Shown piece after piece: positions 33,476 to 42,090 of a stretch of DNA of 64,000 nt. The stretch spans positions 1 through 64,000 of the forward strand of contig NZ_JAQAGY010000002.1 of NCBI RefSeq assembly GCF_027533645.1, read 5' to 3'. The position numbers and the translations under genes were made by a program. Within the stretch, counting starts at the first letter, position 1, and every line of letters starts with the position of its first letter. A model generated the notes under the pieces. The model was not told the DNA's origin. It ran no database searches and was given only the letters and a program-made list of their open reading frames with translations. This stretch comes from Paenibacillus caseinilyticus. Lineage in GTDB: Bacteria > Bacillota > Bacilli > Paenibacillales > NBRC-103111.

Positions 33476-35067
33476 TCGTAGACGACGAAAGAACGGCGGT
33501 CCGCGGCTTGTCCCAGGGCATCCCGTGGGCGGAGCTCGGGGTCACGGAGGTATACGAAGCCTACAATGCCAAGCAGGCCAAGGACATCATGAGCTCGCGC
33601 GGCATCCACCTCCTGATCTGCGACATCGAGATGCCCGGGGGCAATGGGATCGAGCTGCTCGAGTGGGTCAACGAGCATTCCGAAGATACCGTGTCGATCT
33701 TCCTGACGGGACACGCCGACTTCCAGTACGCCCGCAAAGCGCTGCAGCTGGGAAGCCAGGATTACCTCCTGAAGCCGGCCAGGCACGAAGCCGTCAAGGA
33801 GGCGGCGGAGCAGGCGCTCGTCCGGTGGAGGCGGAACCGGGAGTCGAGAGCGGACAGCGAGCTGCGCAGGCAGTACGTGCGCCAGTGGGAGGCGCAGCTG
33901 CCCTATCTCGTCGAACGGTTCTGGCAGGATCTCGTCAACCAGCGCGCCGTGCCGCGGCCCAAAGAGCTGGAGGCCTCGCTGAAGCAGTTCGGCATTCCGC
34001 TCCGGGCGGGCGACGGGGTGCTGCCCGTGCTGATCTCCGTCGAGATGTGGAGGGAAGAACTGACGGCAAGAGACGAAGAGATTATGGAGTATGCCATGCG
34101 CAAAGTGGCCGCCGAGGTGATCCTCGAAGCGCTGCCGGGTACGGTCCTCCTCGACCGCAGCGGGATCAATCTGGTGCTGGTCTATGCCCCGGAGGGGGCT
34201 GTTCCGGACCTTGGCGAGGTGAAACGCCTCTGCGGGGAGTATGTCCGGTACTGCGTCAGGCATTTCAAGTGCAGCCTGTCCTGCTATATCGGGGAGGTCG
34301 TCCGCATCTCGGGGCTTCCCGGGATGTTCCGGGAGCTCCTGGAGATGGAGCGGGCCAATGTCTCGACGCCCGGCACGGTGCAGCTGAAGGAAGAGCTTCC
34401 AGCGCAGAAGGCTCCCTGCGAATTCGCCGCTTCGCCGAATCCCGTCGCTGATTGGGTGCTGCTCTTCGAGCACGGGCGCCGCGCGGAGCTGATCGGCGGC
34501 ATCGAAGAACGCTGCGCCGCGCTGGAGAAGAAGGAGCACGTGAGCAAAGAAGAGATCGAGTGCCTGTATGCGAGCGTCCTCTATACGCTGTATACGGCGT
34601 TCCATAAGAAAGGGCTGTCCGTCTATGAGGCATCAGGGCTCAGGGACCTGATCGATCCTGCGGCGGGCAGTCGGAATGCCGCCCATATCCGGCAGTGGGC
34701 GTGCAGATCGGTGGCTGCGGGCTTGGACTATTACCAAGAGGCGGCCGGCGGCGATACGGATCTCATCCGGAAGATCAAGAAGTACATCGCGGAGCATCTT
34801 CACGAGGAATTCTCCCGGGAGGATATCGCGGGGACCGTGTATCTCAATCCCTCGTATCTCTCCCGGCTCTTCAAGAAGCAGACGGGCGTATCGCTCTCGG
34901 ATTATATCATCCAGGAGCGGATGGCCGAGGCGAAGCGGCGGCTCGCCGCGACCGGACTCAGCATCGGGCAGGTTGCGGAGGCTGTCGGATATATGAACGT
35001 GTCGCACTTCATCACGATGTTCAAGAAGGTGACCGGCACGACGCCGATGAGCTACAGGAAGCGGTAG
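33460..35067 (+). CDS. YesN-type response regulator with AraC DNA-binding domain
   Basis: A 535-residue regulator. Receiver domain with D55 (LICDIEMPGGNG) and Lys in DYLLKPA; long middle region; AraC domain in the last 100 residues (FSREDIAGTVYLNPSYLSRLFK and SIGQVAEAVGYMNVSHFITMFKK). GGGGAGGAGGAG precedes ATG 33460. Unlike the other two systems in the window, the kinase gene comes first here. The likely target is the transporter at 28030-31547. Confidence 0.9.
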   Translation: MHSLLIVDDERTAVRGLSQGIPWAELGVTEVYEAYNAKQAKDIMSSRGIHLLICDIEMPGGNGIELLEWVNEHSEDTVSIFLTGHADFQYARKALQLGSQDYLLKPARHEAVKEAAEQALVRWRRNRESRADSELRRQYVRQWEAQLPYLVERFWQDLVNQRAVPRPKELEASLKQFGIPLRAGDGVLPVLISVEMWREELTARDEEIMEYAMRKVAAEVILEALPGTVLLDRSGINLVLVYAPEGAVPDLGEVKRLCGEYVRYCVRHFKCSLSCYIGEVVRISGLPGMFRELLEMERANVSTPGTVQLKEELPAQKAPCEFAASPNPVADWVLLFEHGRRAELIGGIEERCAALEKKEHVSKEEIECLYASVLYTLYTAFHKKGLSVYEASGLRDLIDPAAGSRNAAHIRQWACRSVAAGLDYYQEAAGGDTDLIRKIKKYIAEHLHEEFSREDIAGTVYLNPSYLSRLFKKQTGVSLSDYIIQERMAEAKRRLAATGLSIGQVAEAVGYMNVSHFITMFKKVTGTTPMSYRKR

Positions 35068-35182
35068 AGGGAGGAGGCGATGGGCAAGAACGGCCTGAGC
35101 ATCCTCTTATGAACCCGCCACAGATTATGAACCAGCCACAGATCCAACCAATGGGTTCGGTTTAATCCAATCGAAACGATGA

Positions 35183-35220
35183 AGGAGCGATGCCCATGGC
35201 ATACGGCTCCTTTTCTTTTT
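35183..35220 (+). terminator. Terminator after the third two-component system
   Basis: AGGAGC and GCTCCT arms with inner ATGCC/GGCAT pairing, followed by TTTTCTTTTT. Confidence 0.8.
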
Positions 35221-35270
35221 GCGCGGCCGCAGACGGCCTCCATTCGCATGAAAATGTGTGTATACTTTAC

Positions 35271-35324
35271 TTGACATCATGAATGGTTTGAATTACATTA
35301 TGTATATATTACCATTCATGATGT
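35271..35324 (+). promoter_or_regulatory. Promoter wrapped by a 14-bp inverted repeat (XRE operator)
   Basis: TTGACA (35271-35276) and TACATT (35294-35299) form a sigma-A promoter with a 17-base spacer. ACATCATGAATGGT (35274-35287) and ACCATTCATGATGT (35311-35324) are perfect complements separated by 23 bases. One arm overlaps the -35 and the other lies just past the -10. The XRE protein encoded two genes downstream is the natural ligand, giving autorepression. Confidence 0.7.
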
Positions 35325-35353
35325 AAAGGTGAATACACAGGGGGTGTCACTTC

Positions 35354-35800
35354 TTGACTTACCAGGAAAAGAAAAGCATCGTATCGTTGATCAGCGCTGT
35401 GCTCATTTTCGTTTCTTATTGCTTGTACATGTACCCGCAGTTCCCCGCAGGGGGGCTGGAATCGGACGCAACCTTCCGCTATTGGGGGTCCTTCGTCCTC
35501 ATCCTGACTTTGGTTTCCATCGCTGCGCACATCATGATCAGCATCGTTTTTAACATCGTCTTCAGAATAACGACGAGCGAGAAGGAACCGAGCTTCGAGG
35601 ATGAACTCGACAAGCTGATTGGCTTGAAAGCGACGCGGAATTCTTTTTTTGTGTTCGTCGCAGGCTTTCTGCTCGCTATGGGATCGCTGGTCCTCGCCCA
35701 GCCGTCACAGCTGATGTTCATCGTCCTGATCGCTTCCGGATTCCTGTCGGATGTGACCGGCTCCATTACCAAACTGTATCACTACCGGAGAGGAGTATAA
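35354..35800 (+). CDS. Small four-helix membrane protein of unknown function
   Basis: A 148-residue integral membrane protein starting at TTG 35354, nine bases after GGGGG. Four hydrophobic segments (about 10-28, 43-68, 95-115, 118-136) with a short charged loop (SEKEPSFEDELDKLIGLKATR) in the middle. The XRE regulator gene begins one base after its stop. Such membrane protein/XRE pairs are common in Bacillales; function unknown. Its promoter carries the inverted repeat at 35274-35324. Confidence 0.75.
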   Translation: MTYQEKKSIVSLISAVLIFVSYCLYMYPQFPAGGLESDATFRYWGSFVLILTLVSIAAHIMISIVFNIVFRITTSEKEPSFEDELDKLIGLKATRNSFFVFVAGFLLAMGSLVLAQPSQLMFIVLIASGFLSDVTGSITKLYHYRRGV

Positions 35801-35801
35801 G

Positions 35802-36026
35802 ATGGGCAGGAATCTTGTCGGCAATCACATCCGTAAATTACGGTTCAACCATGACGAAATGACCCAGCAGCAGTTGGCTGACAAGGTGGGGGTAACCAGG
35901 CAGACGATCGTGGCACTCGAGAAGGGAAACTACTCTCCATCGCTGGAGCTCGCCTTTCGGATTGCTCTCGCGTTCAACCTGCCGCTCGAAGAGGTATTTT
36001 TTTATGGGGAAAGTTCCCATCCGTAA
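35802..36026 (+). CDS. XRE-family HTH regulator
   Basis: A 74-residue single-domain repressor. The HTH is MTQQQLADKVGVTRQTIVALEKG (about residues 20-42), followed by the helices typical of the YozG/YgzD group of small regulators. It lies between two membrane protein genes with one- and 27-base gaps and probably represses all three through the upstream inverted repeat. Confidence 0.88.
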   Translation: MGRNLVGNHIRKLRFNHDEMTQQQLADKVGVTRQTIVALEKGNYSPSLELAFRIALAFNLPLEEVFFYGESSHP

Positions 36027-36053
36027 AAAAACATGTACAGAGGGAGACAAAAA

Positions 36054-36761
36054 ATGAACTCCAACCAAAGAGCTGCGAAACTGGTGGGCGTCCTGTTTAT
36101 TATTGCAGCCGTTACGGCGGTCATGGGACTTCTCTTATACAATCCGATCCTGCAAGGTCCGGATTACTTGACTCAAGGCTCCGAACACGCGGGTCAGGTG
36201 ATCCTCGGAGCGCTGATGGAGTTAATTCTTGTCGTATCCGCGGTCGGTACGGCAGCCACCATGTTCCCCATTCTTAGAAAGCATAATGAAACGATAGCGC
36301 TCTGGCATGTGTGCTTCCGGTTTCTTGAAGCGGTTGTCATTACGGTCGGTGTCATCAGCGTGCTGGCCTTATTGACCTTGAGCCGTGAGTTCACAGCAGC
36401 AGGAGCCCCGGACGCCGCCTCTTATTTGACTTCAGGTGCCGTACTGAAAGCAGTCCATGACTGGACATTTTTGCTCGGCCCCAATTTCATGCTGGGGATC
36501 AATACGATGATGTACAGTTATATCTTATATAAATCCAGGCTCGTACCGAGGTTTATCCCCATCTTGGGCATGACAGGGGCGGTTCTTGTTTTTAGCTGCT
36601 CCCTGCTGGTCATGTTCGGAGCTATCGAGCAACTGTCGGTGTGGGGCGCTGTGCTGGCGCTGCCCGTAGCTGCCAATGAGATGATTCTGGCCGTATGGCT
36701 CATTGTAAGAGGCTTCAATGAATCGGCACTTGTGCCCTCCATGCAGCTAAAGCATCGATAA
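36054..36761 (+). CDS. DUF4386 membrane protein
   Basis: A 235-residue membrane protein with about six to seven hydrophobic segments and the DUF4386 pattern (AAKLVGVLFIIAAVTAVMG at the start, LLGPNFMLGINTMMYSYILYKS, RFIPILGMTGA). ATG 36054 is chosen with GAGGGAGA eight bases before it. Family function is not known. It follows the XRE regulator on the same strand and is probably co-regulated. Confidence 0.82.
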   Translation: MNSNQRAAKLVGVLFIIAAVTAVMGLLLYNPILQGPDYLTQGSEHAGQVILGALMELILVVSAVGTAATMFPILRKHNETIALWHVCFRFLEAVVITVGVISVLALLTLSREFTAAGAPDAASYLTSGAVLKAVHDWTFLLGPNFMLGINTMMYSYILYKSRLVPRFIPILGMTGAVLVFSCSLLVMFGAIEQLSVWGAVLALPVAANEMILAVWLIVRGFNESALVPSMQLKHR

Positions 36762-36919
36762 GCCAAAAGGATCGATAAGACCAAACCAGCCCCTCCCGGC
36801 TGCAGCAGGCAGAGGGAAGGGCTGGCGCGGACAGTGGGATCAGCCATTCAAGCGTCGGCTGGTGAGACCGGGCGGCAGCGATTGCCCGCAATAGGTTTAT
36901 TCGTCTGCAAGAACGAAGT

Positions 36920-36947
36920 AAAGCTCAAGCCTTGGGGCTTGAGCTTT
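36920..36947 (-). terminator. Perfect 12-bp stem after the YjcZ-like gene
   Basis: Arms 36920-36931 and 36936-36947 around TTGG, six bases past the stop of the minus-strand peptide gene. No long T run on either strand. Confidence 0.6.
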
Positions 36948-36953
36948 AATCCC

Positions 36954-37049
36954 TTAAATCATCATGCCCGCCCCGAGAACGATGACCAGCAGAATGTAAA
37001 GAACCAGGATTGTTCCTGTGCTGGTGTAAAAGCCTTTAACACAACTCAT
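36954..37049 (-). CDS. YjcZ-family small sporulation peptide
   Basis: A 31-residue peptide on the minus strand. It starts MSCVKGFYTSTG, followed by a single hydrophobic helix (TILVLYILLVIVLGAGMMI). The pattern of a short Gly/Ser-containing head and one membrane helix matches the YjcZ/YoyG sporulation peptides of Bacillales. AAGGGAGGT (37056-37064) lies six bases before the ATG, an excellent ribosome site, and a 12-bp hairpin follows the stop. Role in the spore is unknown even for characterised homologues. Confidence 0.8.
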   Translation of the reverse strand: MSCVKGFYTSTGTILVLYILLVIVLGAGMMI

Positions 37050-37200
37050 GGTATTACCTCCCTTCGGAACCGATACGCTATTGTACGTATGGTTATGATA
37101 AAGTGCTTAGGCTATAACCATCATTGGGCGGTTATAATTTTTTTTATTGTGCTGTCATTGATCTATACACATCTCTAGATTCTGCGCTTTGGAAAAACGG

Positions 37201-37239
37201 AGAGCCCCGCTCTTCATCCGTGATGAAGGGCGGGGCTCT
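37201..37239 (-). terminator. Terminator after the RocR-type regulator
   Basis: AGAGCCCCGC (37201-37210) and GCGGGGCTCT (37230-37239) with inner CTTCATC/GATGAAG pairing; on the minus strand it is followed by CCGTTTTT. Confidence 0.75.
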
Positions 37240-37269
37240 TTGGGTTCCCGTCCGGCGCCAGCCGGCGGA

Positions 37270-38895
37270 TTACCTCAGCTTCAGCTTGCGCAGCCGGTAC
37301 TGCAGGCTCTGCCGGCTGAGGCCGAGCTCCTTCGCGGCGCGGACGATGTTGCCGCCGTGATTCTCGACGGCCCTGCGCACGGCGTACGCCTCGAAGAGCT
37401 CAAGCTGCGCCCGGAGCGTCAGCCCTCCGGGCGCTTCGACCAGCGGCGCCAGCTCCGCCGGGAAGGCTGTGAAGGCAGGGGGTGGGGAAGGAGCCTCCGC
37501 CCCGGAGCCCCGGCTGCCGCCGGCCAAGGTACCGGGGGCGAGGCTGTCGGCCGCAGCACCGGTGCCGCCTGGGCCCCCCGGGGCAGCGCCGTTGCCCGCG
37601 ACGCCCGGGTCCGCCGCAGCCTCGGTGCGCTGGCCTGAGCCGCCCGGGGCTGCGCCTGCGCTCACGCCCGCGGCTTGGCCCCCGCCCATGCGGGTCATCC
37701 GGCTCATCCGGCGGATCGGCAGGTGCGCCATCTCGATGACGGTCTCGTCGATGAGCAGGTTCATCGCCCCCTCGATCGTATGCTGCAGCTCCCGGACGTT
37801 CCCGGGCCATGAGTGCGAGAGGAAGAAGGCTTCCACCTCTTCGCTGATGCCTTCGACCTGCATCTGGAACAGGTCGTTGTACTTGCCGATGAAATGGCGG
37901 ACGAGCGGCGCAATATCCTCGCGCCGCTCGCGGAGCGTCGGCAGCAGCAGCGTCACGACGCCGAGGCGGTAGTATAGATCCTCGCGCAGCCGCCCCTCGT
38001 CGATAGCGGTATCGGGGTGCTCGTTCATCGCCGCGAGAATGCGGACGTTCATGGTCCGCTCCCGCGTGTCGCCGAGCCGGCGGAACGAGCGCTCCTGCAG
38101 GACCCGCAGCAGCTTGGCCTGCAGCGGCATGGCGAGCGAATTGATCTCGTCGAGGAACAGGGTGCCGTTCTCGGCTTGTTCAAAGAGGCCTGGGCGCTCG
38201 ACCGCTCCCGTGTACGCGCCCTTCGTCGTGCCGAAGAGGAGGCCTTCCACGAGATCCTCGGGCAGCGCGGCGCAGTTCTGGGAGATGAAGGGGCCGCCGG
38301 AGCGGGCGCTGGCCTGGTGAATCCCTTGGACGAACAGCTCCTTGCCCGTGCCGGTCTCGCCGACGACGAGCACGGAGGAAGCGGTGCGCGCGGCACGCTG
38401 GGCATACTGGATTACCCGCAGGAGCGCCTCGCTCCGGCCAATAATGCCCTCGAACGTGTAGAGGCCATTGCCGGTTTGCTGCCGCAGCAGATTCTCGCGC
38501 ACGAGCCGCTCCATTTTGGTCACGTCGTTAGCGATTTCGATTGCCCCGATCAGGGTGCCGTTCTCCGTAATAGGGTACGTATTGTTAAGGGTTGTTATTT
38601 TTTTACCTTTTTGGTTAAAGTAGGTTTGGCGCACGTTCAGCGTGGGCCTGCCGCTTCGGACCGCCTGAAGCAGGGTGCTCTCCTGACCGCCGGGGAACTG
38701 GAACACCGATTCCAGGCTCTTGCCGAGGACATCCCCTTCCTCCATCGCTTCAAGCTCGGTCATCTTGCGGTTATAGAGGACGGAACGACCATGCCGGTCC
38801 ACGACGTGGACGCCTTCGTTGATATGGTCGATCGCCTGTTTATAGTAGGAGAGAAGGCTCTCTTCCGTCTCCTTCTCCGGATGGTCAGCGCACAT
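37270..38895 (-). CDS. rocR: Sigma-54-dependent activator, RocR type
   Basis: A 541-residue enhancer-binding protein. ATG 38895 is used (AAAGGGGG just upstream). Domains: PAS sensor (about 15-120), AAA+ sigma-54 activator (Walker A GETGTGKE 179-186, sigma-54 contact loop GAYTGA 226-231, Walker B TLFLDE 245-250), and a C-terminal Fis-type HTH (GGNIVRAAKELGLSRQSLQYRLRKLKL). A Gly/Ala/Pro-rich linker of about 85 residues separates AAA+ from HTH and makes it longer than B. subtilis RocR (about 460). It is divergent from rocD and has a sigma-A promoter (TTGGCA/TACAAT on the minus strand, 38952-38923). It should sense ornithine or citrulline and activate the roc genes; ligand by analogy. Confidence 0.87.
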   Translation of the reverse strand: MCADHPEKETEESLLSYYKQAIDHINEGVHVVDRHGRSVLYNRKMTELEAMEEGDVLGKSLESVFQFPGGQESTLLQAVRSGRPTLNVRQTYFNQKGKKITTLNNTYPITENGTLIGAIEIANDVTKMERLVRENLLRQQTGNGLYTFEGIIGRSEALLRVIQYAQRAARTASSVLVVGETGTGKELFVQGIHQASARSGGPFISQNCAALPEDLVEGLLFGTTKGAYTGAVERPGLFEQAENGTLFLDEINSLAMPLQAKLLRVLQERSFRRLGDTRERTMNVRILAAMNEHPDTAIDEGRLREDLYYRLGVVTLLLPTLRERREDIAPLVRHFIGKYNDLFQMQVEGISEEVEAFFLSHSWPGNVRELQHTIEGAMNLLIDETVIEMAHLPIRRMSRMTRMGGGQAAGVSAGAAPGGSGQRTEAAADPGVAGNGAAPGGPGGTGAAADSLAPGTLAGGSRGSGAEAPSPPPAFTAFPAELAPLVEAPGGLTLRAQLELFEAYAVRRAVENHGGNIVRAAKELGLSRQSLQYRLRKLKLR

Positions 38896-38922
38896 GGACC
38901 GATCCCCCTTTCTCTCGTGTCG

Positions 38923-39004
38923 ATTGTAGCACGGGTACGGAAGGGGTGCCAAATTTTTATTCGCTGCCTGCCAAATGAGACAACGGGGTGCAAAAAAAAT
39001 TGGC
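38923..39004. promoter_or_regulatory. rocR promoter and putative RocR upstream activating sequence
   Basis: On the minus strand TTGGCA (38952-38947) and TACAAT (38928-38923), 18 bases apart, form the rocR promoter. GCCAAATTTTT (38948-38958), overlapping that -35, is an imperfect inverted partner of AAAAATTGGC (38995-39004). GCCAAATTT recurs before rocG at 40525-40533. Binding here could both activate rocD and restrain rocR. Confidence 0.5.
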
Positions 39005-39146
39005 GTCATGCGGCAGCTGGGAGGGCGAAGTCACGGAAACATGCCTGCCCGGATAGGGGGAAGCGGGCCGAGAACCCCCTGGCAGATCGCCTGATCTTCA
39101 GCGGAACATCCTCCGTCCGCAAAAAGTCCGCAGCATTCGAATCAAG

Positions 39147-39163
39147 TTGGCACGGTTCTTGCT
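39147..39163 (+). promoter_or_regulatory. Sigma-54 promoter of rocD
   Basis: TTGGCACGGTTCTTGCT fits the -24/-12 consensus TGGCAC-N5-TTGCW, with GG at 39149-39150 and GC at 39161-39162 ten bases apart. It lies about 93 bases before the rocD start, with a RocR-type activator encoded divergently. Confidence 0.88.
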
Positions 39164-39255
39164 ATATACATCAATGAAGGCCTTGAATCCCGATACCCGG
39201 GCACAGGGGTACTAGGTGCAGTTCTTCCAGATCCGATGACAGGAGGTCATTCATC

Positions 39256-40464
39256 ATGACACAAACTACGAATATTATCGAGCAAACCGAGAGGTACGGC
39301 GCGCAGAATTACCGCCCGCTGCCGATCGTCATCTCCCATGCCGAAGGCGTGTGGGTGCACGATCCCGAGGGCGGCAAGTATATGGATATGCTCAGCGCTT
39401 ATTCGGCGCTCAATCACGGACACCGCCACCCGAAGATTATCGGGGCGCTGAAGGACCAGGCGGACAAGGTGACGCTCACCTCCCGCGCGTTCTACAACGA
39501 CCAGCTCGGCGTCTTCTACGAGAAGCTGTCCCGCCTGACGGGCAAGGACATGATTCTGCCGATGAATACGGGCGCGGAAGCGGTGGAGACCGCGCTCAAG
39601 GCCGTACGGCGCTGGGCTTATGACGTCAAGAAGGTGCCGGCGGACCAGGCCGAGATCATCGTCTGTGCGGGGAACTTCCACGGCCGCACGGTGACGATCA
39701 CCTCGTTCTCCTCCGATGCGGAGTACCAGCGGGGCTTCGGACCGTTCACGCCGGGCTTCCGGAACGTGCCGTACGGGGACCTGGAAGCGCTGCGCGCGGC
39801 GATCACGCCGAATACGGCGGCCTTCCTCGTGGAGCCGATCCAGGGGGAGGCGGGCATCGTCATCCCGCAGGAAGGATTCCTCCGGGGGGCACGGCAGCTC
39901 TGCCGGGACCAGAACGTGCTGATGGTTGCCGATGAGATCCAGACCGGCTTCGGCCGCACGGGCAAGCTGTTCGCCTGCGACTGGGAAGACGTGCAGCCGG
40001 ATGTCTACATCATGGGCAAGGCGCTCGGCGGCGGCGTGTTCCCGATCTCGGCGGTGGCCGGCGATGCGGGCATCCTCGGCGTATTCAATCCGGGCTCGCA
40101 CGGCTCCACATTCGGGGGCAACCCGCTCGGCTGCGCCGTCGCGATCGCCGCGCTGGATGTCTTGGAAGAGGAGGAGCTGGTGCGCCGCTCCGCGGAGCTC
40201 GGAGCTTACTTTCTCGGGAAGCTGAAGGAGATAGCGAATCCCAAGATCAAAGAGATCCGCGGCCGCGGCTTGTTCATCGGCGTGGAGCTCACCGAGGCGG
40301 CGCGTCCTTACTGTGAACGGCTCAAGGAGCTCGGGCTGCTCTGCAAGGAGACGCACGATACGACGATCCGCTTCGCACCGCCGCTGACGATCACGCAGGA
40401 GAACCTGGATTGGGCGCTGGAGCGGATCCGGCAGGTGTTCGCCGGGGGGGAAGCAGCCGGCTGA
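39256..40464 (+). CDS. rocD: Ornithine aminotransferase
   Basis: A 402-residue PLP-dependent class III aminotransferase, the usual length for bacterial RocD. It converts ornithine and 2-oxoglutarate to glutamate semialdehyde and glutamate. Schiff-base Lys near 255 (MGKALGGG), PLP-Asp in [17 protein letters not shown], and the ornithine-type N-terminus ([27 protein letters not shown]). AGGAGGTC precedes ATG 39256. Preceded by a strong sigma-54 promoter and the divergent rocR gene; rocG follows after about 180 bases. Confidence 0.95.
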   Translation: MTQTTNIIEQTERYGAQNYRPLPIVISHAEGVWVHDPEGGKYMDMLSAYSALNHGHRHPKIIGALKDQADKVTLTSRAFYNDQLGVFYEKLSRLTGKDMILPMNTGAEAVETALKAVRRWAYDVKKVPADQAEIIVCAGNFHGRTVTITSFSSDAEYQRGFGPFTPGFRNVPYGDLEALRAAITPNTAAFLVEPIQGEAGIVIPQEGFLRGARQLCRDQNVLMVADEIQTGFGRTGKLFACDWEDVQPDVYIMGKALGGGVFPISAVAGDAGILGVFNPGSHGSTFGGNPLGCAVAIAALDVLEEEELVRRSAELGAYFLGKLKEIANPKIKEIRGRGLFIGVELTEAARPYCERLKELGLLCKETHDTTIRFAPPLTITQENLDWALERIRQVFAGGEAAG

Positions 40465-40555
40465 GGCGCCGCCAAGCGGACAAATTGGACAAATCGGATT
40501 AATCGGCAGATTGGGGACGGGAACGCCAAATTTGAATGGCCGGCGGGGGAACCGG

Positions 40556-40573
40556 AGGGATGCCGATTTGCGT
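40556..40573 (+). promoter_or_regulatory. Candidate sigma-54 promoter of rocG
   Basis: GG (40558-40559) and GC (40570-40571) are ten bases apart with TTTGC at the -12; the -24 block (GGATG) is a weak match. GCCAAATTT, seen also near rocD, lies at 40525-40533. Confidence 0.4.
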
Positions 40574-40645
40574 TCCGGGTTCTTGTTTCTTTTGGATGGG
40601 AATCGATGATCAAGCCAAGTATGGACGATAATGGGGGAGAAACGG

Positions 40646-41926
40646 ATGAATACGGGAGTTACGGGAGCGAAGCAAAGCGGCTCGGGGGACAATGGGGATG
40701 TTCTTCAGCGGACGCAGGGCGTCATCAAGACGGCACTGGGGCATATGGGGTATGGCGAGGCGTTCTACGAGCTGCTGAAGGAACCGCTGCGGATGCTGAC
40801 CGTCCGCATTCCGGTACGGATGGATGATGGCAGCGTCCAGGTGTTCACAGGCTATCGGGCGCAGCATAACGACGCGGTGGGACCGACCAAAGGGGGGATA
40901 CGATTCCACCCCGCCGTCACAGCCGATGAAGTGAAAGCGCTCGCTTTGTGGATGAGCATCAAATGCGGCATCATGAACCTGCCCTACGGCGGCGGCAAAG
41001 GCGGCATCGAGTGCGATCCCCGGAGCATGTCCTTCGGCGAGCTGGAGCGGCTGAGCCGCGGCTACGTGCGGGCGGTCTCCCAGATTGTCGGACCGACGAA
41101 GGATATCCCGGCTCCGGACGTCTATACGAATTCGCAGATCATGGCGTGGATGATGGACGAATACAGCCGCATCCGCGAGTTCGATTCTCCGGGCTTCATC
41201 ACCGGGAAGCCGCTGGTGCTTGGCGGTTCGGTGGGGCGCGAGTCCTCCACCGCCCGGGGCGTTGCGATCGCCGTGCGCGAAGCAGCCGGCGTGCTCGGCA
41301 TGAACGTGGAGGGAGCTTCGGTGATCATCCAGGGCTTCGGCAACGCGGGGAGCTATCTCGCGAAGTTCATGGTGGATGCCGGGGCCAAGGTCGTCGGCAT
41401 CTCCGATGCGCACGGCGCGCTGTATAACCCGAACGGCCTGCTGATCGACGAGCTGCTCGAGCGGCGCGACTCGTTCGGTGCGGTCACGAACCTGTTCCCG
41501 AACCGCATCTCGAATGCGGAGCTGCTGACGAAGGAGTGCGACATTCTGATCCCGGCGGCGATCGAGAACCAGCTCACGGAAGGGAACGCCCATGAGATCC
41601 AGGCGAAGATCGTCGTCGAAGCCGCGAACGGGCCGACGACGCAGGAAGCGACCGAGATCCTGACCTCGCGCGGCGTGCTGATCGTACCGGACGTGCTCGC
41701 GAACGCGGGCGGGGTCGTCGTATCCTATTTCGAATGGGTACAGAACAACCAGGGCTACTATTGGTCCCAGGAGGAAGTGGATGCGAGGCTGAACAAGCTC
41801 ATCACGGAATCGTTCCACACCGTGTACGAGACGGCGCAGCTTAAGCAGGTGAACATGAGGCTCGCCGCGTACATCGTCGGGCTGCGCAAATTGGCCGAAG
41901 CCTCCAGGTTCCGGGGCTGGGTCTAG
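40646..41926 (+). CDS. rocG: NAD-dependent glutamate dehydrogenase (RocG/GudB type)
   Basis: A 426-residue catabolic glutamate dehydrogenase, the length of B. subtilis RocG/GudB. ATG 40646 has GGGGGAGA shortly before it; an earlier start at 40631 would place the ribosome site inside the gene. Substrate-site GPTKGGIRFHP and catalytic PYGGGKGGI, then the dinucleotide fold GFGNAGSYLAKFM. It deaminates glutamate from RocD and proline catabolism to 2-oxoglutarate and ammonia. Position between rocD and the RocE-like permease supports rocG over gudB. Confidence 0.93.
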   Translation: MNTGVTGAKQSGSGDNGDVLQRTQGVIKTALGHMGYGEAFYELLKEPLRMLTVRIPVRMDDGSVQVFTGYRAQHNDAVGPTKGGIRFHPAVTADEVKALALWMSIKCGIMNLPYGGGKGGIECDPRSMSFGELERLSRGYVRAVSQIVGPTKDIPAPDVYTNSQIMAWMMDEYSRIREFDSPGFITGKPLVLGGSVGRESSTARGVAIAVREAAGVLGMNVEGASVIIQGFGNAGSYLAKFMVDAGAKVVGISDAHGALYNPNGLLIDELLERRDSFGAVTNLFPNRISNAELLTKECDILIPAAIENQLTEGNAHEIQAKIVVEAANGPTTQEATEILTSRGVLIVPDVLANAGGVVVSYFEWVQNNQGYYWSQEEVDARLNKLITESFHTVYETAQLKQVNMRLAAYIVGLRKLAEASRFRGWV

Positions 41927-41973
41927 CCGGCTTGAAAATGAACCGGCAGTTTGATAGTATTGATTTTTTGCGA

Positions 41974-42052
41974 GCAGCGGGGAGGGGGCTCCCCTCCCGC
42001 CTGTACCCCGCATCTGCCCGAGATTTGCGCACGGCATCCGCCCGCCGGATGC
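41974..42052 (+). other. Two hairpins between rocG and the permease gene
   Basis: A G/C-rich stem around 41974-41999 (GGGAGGGG with CCCCTCCC) and GCATCCG (42034-42040) with CGGATGC (42046-42052). Neither has a T tract. They could attenuate or stabilise a read-through transcript. I found no convincing sigma-54 motif here. Confidence 0.4.
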
Positions 42053-42090
42053 GCGCGGGGGCGTTTATCCATCTGTGAGGAGTTGGATTC

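Noticed and set aside
41927..42090. Sigma-54 promoter before the RocE-like permease
   Set aside because: TTTTTTGC and ATTTGC resemble a -12, but the required GG ten bases further upstream is missing in both cases.
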